DNA from: Symsagittifera roscoffensis | Taxonomy: Eukaryota > Xenacoelomorpha > Acoela > Convolutidae | Direction: 5' to 3' | DNA: 64,000 bases | Assembly: GCF_963678635.1 (NCBI RefSeq) | Contig: NC_087062.1 | Span: 73,377,345 to 73,441,344, forward strand | Shown: piece after piece, positions 19,050 to 30,620 of the stretch | Layout: each line of letters starts with the position of its first letter | Numbering within the stretch: position 1 is the stretch's first letter | Program-made: the position numbers and the translations under genes | The notes under the pieces: model-generated | Told to the model about the DNA's origin: nothing | Database searches by the model: none | What the model saw: only the letters and a program-made list of their open reading frames with translations

Positions 19050-19173
19050 GCCAACTCTGAAATAGTGATGTTGGACAATAACACTATTGTCTACAGAAGT
19101 ACTGTCGATGTGTTCTTCTACGTGATTGGAAGCAGCGACGAGAACGAACTCATTCTGTCGAATGTCCTCAATT
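19050..19173 (+). CDS. COPZ1: Coatomer subunit zeta, exon 2 of 3
   Basis: Follows the acceptor GAGTTTTTAG and ends at GTGAGT, phase 0 to phase 1. It encodes [17 protein letters not shown], then [20 protein letters not shown], matching the central longin strands of zeta-COP. Confidence 0.93.
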
Positions 19174-19483
19174 GTGAGTAGCTGTCATTGAAATGTCTTT
19201 TTATAACCATCGGAATGTTAGTGGTTTTATGATCTGTTTTTGTTTTACACCTCGCGGCTAAATTAACATTATTATTTTCAATGTTTCTCTCATAAAAATT
19301 CAGACATTGAAGGTGTCTCAATTAAATAGAAATTCAAAAGATAGTTGAAGCATGCATTTATTCAATCTAATCCCTAGAAAGAAATCCAATTTTCCTTTAT
19401 GAACATGAACTAAAAACCTCGTTCCTTTCTGAAGGATCGTTCTACTTTAATTGATCGCAGAGGAACATAGAGTTCTTTTTCAG

Positions 19484-19755
19484 GTCTGTACGACAGCGTA
19501 GGTGCAATAATGAAGATAGTGGAGAGAAGTTCAATTATGTCCAACCTCTCGTCAGTCATTCAGATCATAGACGAAATTTGTGACTCAGGAATAGTCCTCG
19601 AGTGCGACCACACCCTAGTGCTATCCAGAACTGCAATCAAGGGCGCGGCTGCCGGCGGTGAAGGGGCTCCAGGGGATCTTCTGGCGGGAGACCAGACTGT
19701 TAGCCAGGTGCTGTCAAATGCAAAAGAACAGCTCAAATGGTCCCTGCTTCGATGA
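19484..19755 (+). CDS. COPZ1: Coatomer subunit zeta, exon 3 of 3
   Basis: Follows the acceptor TTCTTTTTCAG and runs to TGA. It encodes the helical C-terminal half, with IIDEICDSGIVLECD and the family ending QTVSQVLSNAKEQLKWSLLR, identical in pattern to the human C terminus. An Ala/Gly-rich loop replaces the usual VALRGEDVP part. Confidence 0.93.
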
Positions 19756-19889
19756 GCCGAAATAACTGGACTATAAATAATGTAAATTAATCATATCTGA
19801 AGAGTTGTTTTTCATAGTGTTCGGCTCCGTTGAGAGTGGTTATGTGACTCATTGGTATCTGTGATTTACCTACCATAAAGGTCAATTAA

Positions 19890-19895
19890 AATAAA
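19890..19895 (+). terminator. poly(A) signal AATAAA
   Basis: AATAAA 135 nt after the COPZ stop. 19900-21050 contains no gene I can support. Confidence 0.55.
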
Positions 19896-21058
19896 AACTG
19901 ATTAGTAGAATCATGTTTCACTCGAGCAAATTAAATCCGAAACAATTGATCGCAAAACTATGAGCCACTTTATCATGTGATATTATGTTATAGATGGGTT
20001 AATAAATTTGGCAATTAAATTTTTTATATTGCCTTGATTTGTAAATGTCACTGGGGCTAATTATATTGAAGGTGTTATAAATCGTAGCTAATAATTTGAA
20101 AGTTTTCAGGAACAGCTTTTCAATAATTTCAAAACCGTTTTTCTTGAATTAGGCTGGTTGGGCGATAATTGATCGGCATAAAATTAAGCTTGACTTCATT
20201 TATTTCGACCGCGAGGATTTTAAAAAAGTAATTTGAACAAAATAAAGGATTTCTTTAGTTAATTTTTCTTAGTAAAGTGCAATTGAGTTAGGTCAGAAAC
20301 TGCAAGAATGAGAGATAATAATTGCTATAATAATTAGGAGTTGAGAAGTCAGTCCCTCATCAGCAGCGAGATTTTTTGAACAGCAATTTTTGTGTAATTT
20401 AATCTGAAAAACGAAAATTTTCTCGACAATTCTTTTTTTTAGAATCAGAGTTACAGCGAGAAGGACTTGACACACTTGGCCCTCCGCGAGTTTTCAAAAG
20501 CAAGGATAACACCTAAGGTATCGTTCCTTCCGAAACCATGGAAGAAAAAGTCTTGTATCCGCTTGCGTTACCAACTTATTGGCAATACGGGGAAAAGTCT
20601 TAAACCCTCTTGCATTTGCATTACCAAATTTAATCCCAAGTTTAGAGAAGGAGATGTTACCTAATTTTTGTCGGATTAGTTGCCGCTCGATAATGCCCAA
20701 TAAATGATTCTGAACATTTATTGAATGCCAGTGATTGTGTTTCTGGATTTATTTCTTCAAATTGCACATCACTCCATACAAAATTTTTGCAATTTTTTTT
20801 GCATTTTTTTTTCTGTATCTAGTTCGAATGTTGCCCGTTAGGTGCAGATGTTAAAATCTTACTTGAGTCGAAACTTTCAACTTCGTAAGTATTTGCTAAA
20901 AGAAAAGACTAAAAAGTACTCATTTACGGTTGAAATTTAACCGAATAAATTCAAGTTTCAGTTTTTGTTAATGACGATAGCAAACTGATAAAAATTTTAC
21001 TGTGTTACTTTTTGAGGCGATTTGGTTGAAAATTGTGTTGGCTTTCTTTAAGTATATC

Positions 21059-21254
21059 ATGCGTCGTTCGAAAGTGGCAAAGCAGACATCCTTCAATTCT
21101 CCCCTGAAGGCTGCGAAGTTAGAGAACAGTTGCAAGAAACCGGAATTGGATGACAAAAGTAGTGTAAAAGAAAGTTCAGACACCGATGAGAAGCAGAAGT
21201 TAGTCTCAGAAATTAGTCAATTTCAGGAGAAGATTGAGAGTTTGTCAAGTCAAG
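21059..21254 (+). CDS. SWI5: DNA repair protein SWI5 homologue, exon 1 of 2
   Basis: Exons 21059-21254 and 25668-25828 join in phase 1 to a 118-aa protein. SWI5 forms a complex with SFR1 (Sae3-Mei5 in yeast) that stabilises RAD51 or DMC1 filaments in homologous recombination. Exon 1 encodes a basic N terminus with SFNSPLK and a charged coiled-coil segment (LVSEISQFQEKIESLSSQ), ending at a consensus GTGAGT donor. The ATG lies 6 nt after an acceptor (CTTTCTTTAAG). The 4.4-kb intron is unusual in this compact neighbourhood and is filled with transposon remnants. Confidence 0.85.
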
Positions 21255-21799
21255 GTGAGTCATTTATTGGGTATTGGTAAACTTTTTGGGCAATACTGGA
21301 CTGCTCAATTTTGATGCCTTCGAAATCAATTCGTCCCATAGATATAAAAGCTTAGGCCAATGAGCTTTTGTCGAAAACCTTTATTTTCAAGTGGATCAAA
21401 TATGACACAAATCAATCATATTTAGAAAGGTTAGTTCGTCCTTGTTTACCTACGTTGAATCTGAAATAATTTATACTAGATAATTTTGGTGCATTACTGC
21501 AAATTTTTGTCTGCCAAATTAGGCAATTCTAAATTTTGAATAACTCCAAAAAAAATGGATCTAAGAAGTAAAGCATTGCTAAATTATGAATAGGTAGAGA
21601 TGGGATACTTGTCAAATGATTAACCTGAAGGGTAATAGATAATCAAAACCGCGTTGATTCTAGAATGTAAATCAGCTGATATGTGATAGTCACAACAACC
21701 TAGCTTCCCATCCTCGCATGCATCCCTTTAATTATTGGCCGTCCTTAATAATTTGTAATAAAGAATTGCCGAATCACAAAAAAAAATTTGAAGTTCAAC

Positions 21800-21920
21800 G
21801 CTCGCGGACTAAATCCCCTCGATAAAATCCCCTCAGATATAATCCCCGGGGAATAAATCTCCCATAGGGCCAACATTTGTAGGACAAAATCCCCCATCGT
21901 GCCAAATCCCCCTAAAACAA
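21800..21920. repeat. Degenerate tandem of AAATCCCC units
   Basis: Within 120 bp of the SWI5 intron, at least six short phrases of the form (T)AAATCCCC recur at irregular spacing (AAATCCCCT, ATAATCCCC, AAATCCCCC). A GGGGGATT counterpart lies near 22233. It may be the edge of a decayed element. 21920-23360 otherwise shows no gene. Confidence 0.4.
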
Positions 21921-23362
21921 CATTCACCATTGTTTGTTTTGATATCCCTCACATTAGCATTAGGCAAAAATGCAACTCGGAAAACTAAATTACACTTGGT
22001 CACCATAAATAGAATAAAGATTAAAGAAGCATAAACAGAACTAAACTATAAATAGAACTAAAAGAAAGTATCAGTGAGATGTAATGTTTTTGTCCCCCTT
22101 TGTTACTCAAGACAAGTTTAATTTTGTTCTGCTTTTTATTTGGAATGGTAATTGTTGGTTCTGGGTATACTGGACGTGTTTTACAAATTGAACCGAGTTT
22201 TGCATCCGGAGGCAAACATTTAATTGCTAAATGGGGGATTAAAATGAGTCTACGCAAACTGTTAACACAGCTGTTAAATTAATCATTTTGACTATTTCAT
22301 GTGTTAGTCTTCAATCAGTTAACCGAAACTTACCCTGAATTTAAGTTGAAAAATTTATTACCCCAAAATCAACATTCCTTGGTTTTAGAGGGCTCACTTT
22401 TTGACATGTAAAGGAAGATGGTTTTCTAAAATCAGGGACTTCTTTTCCGCGCTTCCAACTCAGACGAAGCGCGAGATTTTTGTCCCCTGGAGGTGAATTC
22501 AAACCTATTGTTCAAAATGTTATTTGAGTTTTGAACTCGCGCCGAATGGCTCAACTTATTTTCATTTCATTGACTTAAGATCTGTGCCACGTGGTTTTTT
22601 TTTGTTTTGGAAGCGCTCCTTTGTATAAAGTCAAAGAAAATTTGAATTTTCTAAGTTTCTAAAGTGCCACGTCAAAATAGCGATGCATGCCTTTCGGTTA
22701 TCTGGAAGTCAAATTGAAATAGTTTTAATCGAAAACTCAATTCATTATGCCTCAAATACATACTTTTATATCCCTGGTTTATTAGTCAAAAAGGGGTTTT
22801 TTCCTTTTGGGAAATGTGTCCTTAGGATTTTCTGCGGGGGGTTCAGTCCTAGAACCGAAATTTTCGACCACCATTGACTAGCCTTCTAGTGCTTTTCGGC
22901 TACTAATTCTCTTTTAAATCCTATTTAGTGCCTATTTATATTTAATCTTATCCAATGTTTCGTCTTTCAGTGAAGTTTTAGGGATAATCATGTTTTTTTT
23001 TATCAGCTAAAAATTTTATATTTAATGAAAAATATTACGGAATAAATCAAATATTCGATGTACTGTTTTCTATTTCCCAGCGTCATATTTAGGTTGATAT
23101 AAGAAGAGCTTGTTGTTCATGATTTTTTCATGGAATTGAGTTTCAAACACAGGAAATTTTGATTGCACGTTCTATTTCTCCGAAAGTCCATCATTGTTTG
23201 GACCTTTTGATGAAACAAGTGAAATTTTGATTTAATTTATACTTTTCAAATCAGTTTGATTTGAGTGTATGGTTTTATATTCTTTCCACAATTTTCCAGC
23301 TTAAGGGTTCATTTAAGTGAAAAATTTTGTGCAAATTGTGCTCATTAATTACAGTATAGGTA

Positions 23363-24034
23363 CAATGCTGGTTTGAATTATCAGGACAAAATGAACAAAA
23401 TTGAAATTTTAAACGCGTTTCTCTCAAATTCTGTTAAGATTAGACAAAAAGTGAAAAGAACAAAAGTTGCATAGAGCTTCTCCAGAATTATTAAAAATTT
23501 TAAAATTTTCAACCAAAATTTCACGCCCAAAAAAGATCATTTAGGCTTTTTTAAATAATCAAGAATTACAAAGAAGACTTGATTGATGGAAAAGTTATAT
23601 CAAAACAACCGCTTACCCAGCCCAATAAAGTTCTAGAAAGGCAAAACATTTTAGATTTGTTTTTAAGCTAATATTTTGGTTTTTATAAAGTTAAAATGAC
23701 CTGTTTTGGCTATCAAACAAGAATATATTCTCTGATACAGATTGTTGGAAGTTTTACCCTTCTGGAAGTTTTACCCTTGTTGGGCTGTGTAAGAGGCTTC
23801 TTTTGAGATAAATTTTTCATCAATCAACGTTGTTGTTTCAGCGTAATTGTTGATTATTTAGAGAAAAGCCAAAATGACACATTGTTGAGGTAAATTTTTG
23901 GTTGCGAGCTTGCATATTAATTCTGGTGAATTCTAAGCAAATTTTTTTCTTTTCAGTTTTTAGCTAATCCTAACCTATTCTGAGATTTTGTTTTTATAGT
24001 TTTCGTTGTTTCCGGTTAATTTAAATCAGCCCTG
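23363..24034. mobile_element. Diverged foldback MITE of pogo/Tigger type in SWI5 intron
   Basis: An older copy of the family at 37809 and 39455. The left end reads CAATGCTGGTTTGAATTATC and the right end is the inverted GGTTAATTTAAATCAGCCCTG. The long arms and the middle blocks (AGATTAGACAAAAAGTGAA, AATCAAGAATTAC, and CAACAAAG-like parts) are recognisable. Confidence 0.65.
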
Positions 24035-24963
24035 AAATAAGTACATTATATGATCCAGCTAAACATTTCTCAAACTGCATTCTTGGCTGCCTGATATCTA
24101 AGAATTAAGTTTGGTGAAAGTATTTGAAGGAAATTTCATTTAAAAAACTTTGTTGTTTTTCTTTTTCCGTTTTTTAGAGCTCCCTTTGCCGTTTTTTCGT
24201 TTGTTTGGGAAATAATTTTAGTTTCAATATTTCATCTTTCTTGTGCTCGATAAAAGTTAGCAGGGCAATTAATGATGACTTCCTTGAATGAGTTTTAACT
24301 GTCCTCAAAATAGGACCTCCCCTTGCGCCGATGTATTTGTGGCTTTGGCCGATCGAGATCTGGAGGCTCCTAACTCTCGGAGAGTGTATACTGAATACGC
24401 GTCAGATGTCGGGCTAAAATTAACAACATATAGTATAACGTATAATCGCATATTCTAGCTTTCATATTAAAAAAAAACAATTGATAGTTTGATATTAATT
24501 TTATCCTAATTCGATTTTAGTAATTTTGGAAAAGGAGGTTTGTCTCATAAAATTTTAAAACTAAAATGAATTTGATTGCACTCAGGGAAACTTTTTTCTT
24601 TTTTCAACTTTTGTTTTCCACGCGAAATTAGGTACCGCAAATAATCGAACTGTGTCGAGTGATATATCATATTAAAGCCTTCGAGCGACATTTAAAATTT
24701 CCCAATTTCGAGACAAACTGGCTTAAAGTTTTTGATTTTTCGTCTAATTGCTCACAATGCGAGTGAGCAGGCTTACATTAGCTTATTTATGCTTAATTTA
24801 AGCCTTGAAAATTTAGTTTCATTCAAGTAAGGCTATTTTTAGCGCCTTCTTAGAAATCGTAAATTTTTTTGTTAATTTCAATTTTTTGTACAATTTTTTT
24901 TCGTTTTTCTAATTTTTTAAATAAAATGTTTTCCAATTGGCCTGTTTTGTTATGACTGTCAAA

Positions 24964-25327
24964 CAGGGGCAGATTTAGGGGAGGACAGGCAAACGCCCCC
25001 CCCCCCCCCCATCCCCCCCCCCCCCACTTCCTCAGGGATTCGTATTCCTGCCGACCCAAAGGGCCCCCTTTGTACTATTTTGAGATCACCATTTTTGGCC
25101 GACGGACTCTAAAAATTTTCGAAAAAATGCCTAAAAACGCTATTTTGGACTGATTTATTTTCAAAATTTTGCCTGAGGCGCTGAAAATTTGGAAAAAACT
25201 GTCATTTTAAGGCTTTTGGAGAGCTCGGAAACTCTATTTGGTCGGCCTAAAAAAGGTCGACAAAACTTTTAACTTTTTTTGAAAATCCCGCCGCTCCCCC
25301 CTCCAAAAAATCCTAGATCCGATCCTG
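24964..25327. mobile_element. hAT-type MITE, about 364 bp, in SWI5 intron
   Basis: The ends are CAGGGGCAGATTTAGG and the inverted CCTAGATCCGATCCTG, flanked by imperfect 8-bp direct repeats (CTGTCAAA / TTGTCGAA), as hAT elements make. It contains long C runs at 24997-25026. Confidence 0.6.
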
Positions 25328-25667
25328 TTGTCGAATATTCCTAAGCTCTAGTTTTTCGTTCAGATCTTTTTATCGCGCCACGCAGAAAAAAAAAGACACT
25401 TATATGAGTTTTCGTATTTTTTTAACATAACTTATTTGAGTTTTCGTATTCACTCGTTTTCGTATTTTTTTTAAAACTATGGTCGGGACATTCTGTGCTA
25501 CTTGCACAGAAACCGGCTACCCTTATTTTTATTTGCAATATCTCGAATATCTGTCAGTTTTTTGTACTCGAATAAAAATTTTGATCTCAGATGATGACAG
25601 TTGCCATTTACTTTTATCGGAAATATTTTTTGACGGGAAAAGACTTCAAAGGATCCTTATTTTTGAG

Positions 25668-25828
25668 GTTTCTCGGAGGAGAACTACAGACGCTATCTGA
25701 ACTTGATGCATGACTACAATGACGTCAAAGACCTGGCCAGCGCCTACCTCGGTCACCTGGCTACCCTTAAACAGTGCACTGTGCGTGAACTCTACATCCA
25801 ACATGGACTCGACCCTGAACATGACTGA
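25668..25828 (+). CDS. SWI5: DNA repair protein SWI5 homologue, exon 2 of 2
   Basis: It begins after TTATTTTTGAG and encodes GFSEENYRRYLNLMHDYNDV then KDLASAYLGHLATLKQCTV and RELYIQHGLDPEHD before TGA. The Tyr-Asn-Asp-Val-Lys-Asp box, the LGHLA helix and the T-x-RELY-x(3)-GLD ending are the SWI5 family signature. The GC-rich codons stand out against the AT-rich intron. Confidence 0.9.
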
Positions 25829-26619
25829 CAGTTTTTTGTGACTTCATTTGAAAAATTTGTGATTTGAATTGAAAACGAATTAGTTTTTCTTACCTGTTTT
25901 AGCTAAAACTGTGGGAGTTTGAGCGAAAATTAAAACAAGCGTTCTGGTTGAGTAAGATGAGGAGAAATTTATTAACGAAAATAATCTCATCGGGATTATT
26001 TTTCTACTTTGGCGTCTTCTTTCCCCTTTTTTAAATGAGAACAAATTAAGTTCTCTTATAACAAAACCGCCAATGGCGCAAAGTTGACAAAAATATTATG
26101 ATATGTGTTCAAATATTGTTCTCTCAGCTCCGGTTAGCGGATTGAGTTGGGTTTTAACTGCAAGAATTGGGTAAAAAGTAGTTTAATCAAGTAAAAAAAA
26201 CTGTAGTAGAGTAGCATAAGGAGTTTCCAATGTGTTCATTCCCATGAAAGCTTGCTTGGAAATCCCAAAAAATAGCGAGAAAACCCACTTTTCTACTCTT
26301 CGGAGAACTTTCAATTTTGAGTAACAATGTACCTTGCCTAAAACGACAGAGATCAAGTGCTAGTTTTGATAATACAATGTTTTTTTTTCACTGATTTGAG
26401 ACTTTTTTGTTAAGTAAATTCTACTTCGAGTGAAATTTTCAAGTCAACTTCTGATTCAAAAAGCTTTCAAATATCAAAGCTGTCTAAGTTTAAAATAGCT
26501 AGGATGTCATTTGTTCTTTTGTTTTGCACGTGCGGTTTGCTTTGAAAAGAAAAATGGATCTAAAAATTTTTTTAAAATAAAATTGCTACTTTTTTGCGTC
26601 CCAATGCTTTATCTGATCA

Positions 26620-26682
26620 CCAGTGAAACTGTGCGCGTGGAGGGCCTGAAAAACAAGCTGGCCAGTGAAACTGTGCGCGTGG
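26620..26682 (+). repeat. Two tandem 42-bp promoter-like units before a LINE
   Basis: CCAGTGAAACTGTGCGCGTGG occurs at about 26620 and again at about 26662, each followed by a GGCCTGAAAA block. It is placed like a 5'UTR promoter monomer array of the non-LTR element that follows. Confidence 0.5.
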
Positions 26683-26803
26683 GGCCTGAAAAGAACTTTA
26701 CCCAGTAGTGGATTTTTGGACTGGCTTAGGAAACATTTAGAAAAAACACTCCCTATTGGCGGACAATTGGACTGGATTCTGAGCATCCAGATTCAACTGA
26801 GCC

Positions 26804-29800
26804 TTGGAGCGGATTGTTGAGCTGGTGAAATCAATGCAATTATTCCCCCAAGTTTTTTCCGGGAAAATGCCAAAAAAGAAACGGGAAACGTCTAATAAAC
26901 AGAATATAAGTGTTTTATTACATGAAGATCCCGAATATCCATGTAAACTCTGCGAAAATGAACATGAATTTAATTTTCATTCGTGTGAAATTTGCGAAAC
27001 CTGGTTTCACGATGACTGTAATAAATTGCCTAAGCAAAATCTCCAAAATTTAGGCAAAGTTAAAGGTTTATTCTGGAAAAGCGAGGATAAAAAATATTAA
27101 ATGATAAATTGAAACAATCTTTTGAGAATATCACTAATGAAATCCAAAACGCAAATTTAGCGATCCAAAACAATTTAGCCGATGTAAATTTTTCAAAAGA
27201 ACAGTATAACGACTAAACATTGACAATTAAAAAAGAAACTTCAGAAATAAAAAAACCTTGCTTCTTTGAAGTAGCCCATTAGACCGAGTAACGATTTTTC
27301 GTCAATTGGGAGGTATTAGCGTTTTGCGCGAAAATATAGCAAAAAACAGCAAATTATCAACAACAGTTAATAATGTTTCCACCCCAATCCAAGTTAAAAC
27401 AGACTTTAATCTTTTTGGAGAGAAACTAGTGAAATATATATTAGCAGAATATATACAGGACGATGAAGTTGTACAAATTGAAAGGGACAGATATAGTTTG
27501 CTGTAAATGTTCAGAAATAGGGATGGTACTTAAAGAAATAACTGTGAGCGACTGTTTTAGACTTGATAAAGAACAACCATACAAATCAAAACCTCTTGTC
27601 TTTTACTTACCATCTCCTTGGCATCATTAACTTATTCTTCTGTCAATGAGAAAGCTAAAGAATTCGAATATGTATATCAAGGAGTTAATGAATTATGCGG
27701 ACTATCAGAACGAAAGGAAAATTCTCAAATATAGATACGATTTGAGTTCTTTGATGCAAAAAGAAAAATTAAAATTCAAAATAAAGGCTGGAAGACTTCT
27801 TTTTGGCACTTATACAATTGACTGTAACAAAGAGGTTCAATCTGAGTGTGATCAAATTTTGTAAAGGGACTTTTTCCTTGACTAAATAATGACATAAAAC
27901 TTTTGTCACCTAATTGCAGATCAATTTAAACAATTGAACGGAAAATCAAGCTGGAGAATTTATTGCGAATCCATCTACCTGACATTGTTGCCTGTAGTGA
28001 AACATGGTTGGATAAACACATTGAAAATACTTAAGTCTTATGCACAGATGTATATGAAGCAGTTCACCGTTCTGATAGGAAAACTGGACCTCATGGAGGA
28101 GTCCTAATTGAGGTTAAAACATCAATTAAATTAAACGTCATCGATGATCAATCAGTTATTTTTGATTTTGGTTCATATTTGTGAAGCTGAATAATCTAAT
28201 GCTTTGCGTAACAGCGATTTACAGCCCACCGCATCCTTATACTCTAAACGGATTTGTATATTTGAAACATTTTTTAGTAAAATGAACAAACAACTGAACG
28301 TTCATATGGTAGAATCTAACTCGAACACAACGCACTGGAATTTATGCGGCAATCTGAACTTAAAATCAGGTGATTGGAATACTTTATCAAGTGATGACCA
28401 ATGTGAATCCAGTTTTTTGAAACCAATTGCGAAGTTCAATTTTGGTTTAGTGACAGATAATGATTTTTTACAGCGAGGCGTATTATTAACAGACAATCAT
28501 TCTTTATGTAATAACTTCAAAATAAACCAAAGCTTCTCAGATCATCTTGCACTTTCCTGTCAAGTAGCATTTGAGAATAAAACGGAACAGATAAATCTAA
28601 ACCGTAACTTTATCCATAAAGCAGTTTCCGAATCATTGCATTTGTTTTTCTTAAACAACAGATGTAATTGCTCGAATGATGCGAATAGAATGCTTGAAAC
28701 GTTCTATTAGGTTGTAATATCAAGCCGTTAACAAATATATCCCAAAAAAGACAATTTGTAGCTCTAAAGCCCCCTATTGAATGTCATCACATTCAATAAA
28801 TGCTGAAAAAGGTCTTCAGACGGTATTGAAACATTATTATGCTGACGAGAAAGTTAAACGATGCACAAGAATTGAATGATTTTAAGAACTATTTGAAGCC
28901 ATTTACTTTGAGTCAATGAAAGATACGAATAATAATGACTTACAAATTTCTCAGATCGATAAATGGAAAGGCAAAAGTACCCAAGAAAATGTCATACAAA
29001 AATACCAGTTTATGCTCTGATTTTGCAATCTGCGAGACTTTTAACGAGTTTTCTTGCATCTGTGTACAAAATAGGCAACGAACCTTTGAATTTTCCAAGC
29101 GAACGTATTTTTCCAGAAATATACTTATCAGATACTTTCGTTTCGCACTGCGAAATTCGAAGCGAATTGAGTAAATGCAAATCAAAACAAATTCAGTTGA
29201 TGGTATATCTCCTAACATATTAATTTTAGTTTTACAGCTCTGTATGAATGATTTTGTTGAACTGTTCATTTGCATATTCAGCAATAAACAGTTTCCAAAT
29301 ATCTGGAAAATAGCACGCTTTAATTTTTTTACAAAAAAAGCTTCTCGTGTGAACATCAAAAATTACAGGCCCCTTTTCAATAGTTCCTGCATTCGCCCTA
29401 ATATTTGAACGAGTTTTTTTATAACAAGATAAAAGGATTCCTTCAAAGAAAGTTGGGTAAAAATCAACATGGATTTAGAAAACATCATTCGATTGTGACA
29501 AACCTTTTATTATACTGTGATGTTATATAGAAGAAATTAGAACAAGGAGAATTACCTTTCACGTTATGTTTAGATACTGCAAAAGCTTTCGGCTCTATTA
29601 GCCATAACATCATTTCATACAAGCTTGCCAAAATAGGCTTCGACCATTAGTTTCTTCAATTTTTTGCTTCTTATCTCACAAACAAAACAAATAGTTTTTC
29701 TTCGTAATACTTTGTCTCATTCCCGCAATATAACGAGTGGTGGTCCACAGGGATCAATTTTTCAGTGTTCTTGTCTGAATAAACTATATACCGGAAATAA

Positions 29801-30620
29801 TTGACAACCCTTCGTTTTTATATTCTGGCGATACTAAAGTTATTGGATATTGGTTTGACCTGTCTTCGATTCAAACAGATATAAACAATGTGATCACCTG
29901 GGCAGCAGAAAACAGAATTGACTTCAATTTTGACAAATTTGAACAAATTAGATTTGAAAAAAATCAAACAAGTGATACCCTTAAAGCGATCGTTTATATA
30001 TTGATGGAGAACAAATAGTTACAAAAGACACGAAGAAAGACCTTAGTGTTTGCTGCCATTTCAAAATGTCATGGTTATACAACATCGCCAAAAAGCTTAA
30101 AAAAAAAGCAAACATGCAATTTAATTACATCAGAAGATCTTCGCGAAACTCACTGAGTAGTTCTGTTCGGGTTTCGCTTTTTGAAATTTGCATACTATCA
30201 ATAATTTGTTGTGCATCTCCAGTTTGGTTTGCGACTAAAAATCAACGTAAGCAAATAGTAAAATTTCAACGGCAATGCCTAATATGGTGTTACAAACAAG
30301 ATGAATTGAATGATAAGGAGTATGTTTTTTTTACTGGAATCAAAGCAATCTGTTGCCAATTTCGCTGACGTTATTTAAAAACGATTTCACTTTGCTGAAT
30401 AACATTCTTAATAACAAGTTTTCTTGATTTTTCTTGATATTTGGACAATCGAAAAGAGCCCTGATTCAAGTCGAACGGGAAACCAGATGTTTTTGAGAAT
30501 GCCAATGATAACACGGAGTAAACTTTGTGAAATTGTTTTTACCGTGTCGCAGAAATGTCAAACACCCTCGCGAGATGGAACAATTTGCCTGACTATGATC
30601 CTTTTCAAGAACCTGTAATC
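26804..30620 (+). mobile_element. Decayed non-LTR retrotransposon (CR1/L2-like LINE)
   Basis: Fragments of a LINE lie in order but in several frames with many stops. First is an ORF1 piece with a PHD-type zinc finger near 26926-27025 (CX2C, CX2C, then HDDC). Next is an endonuclease piece at about 28204-28710, ending in an SDHLALS motif. Then comes reverse transcriptase from about 29300: NYRPLFNSS, HGFRKHHSIVTNLL, CLDTAKAF and GGPQGSI. The catalytic YADD box reads YSGD, so it is visibly inactivated. The post-RT thumb-like part follows at 30066-30368 (PVWFATKNQRKQIVKFQRQC). A PHD finger in ORF1 is known from CR1-type LINEs. No poly(A) tail or target duplication could be fixed. Confidence 0.8.

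Noticed and set aside
25479-25700. 73-codon ORF overlapping the SWI5 second exon
   Set aside because: Wrong frame; the SWI5 signature lies in another frame after the acceptor at 25667.
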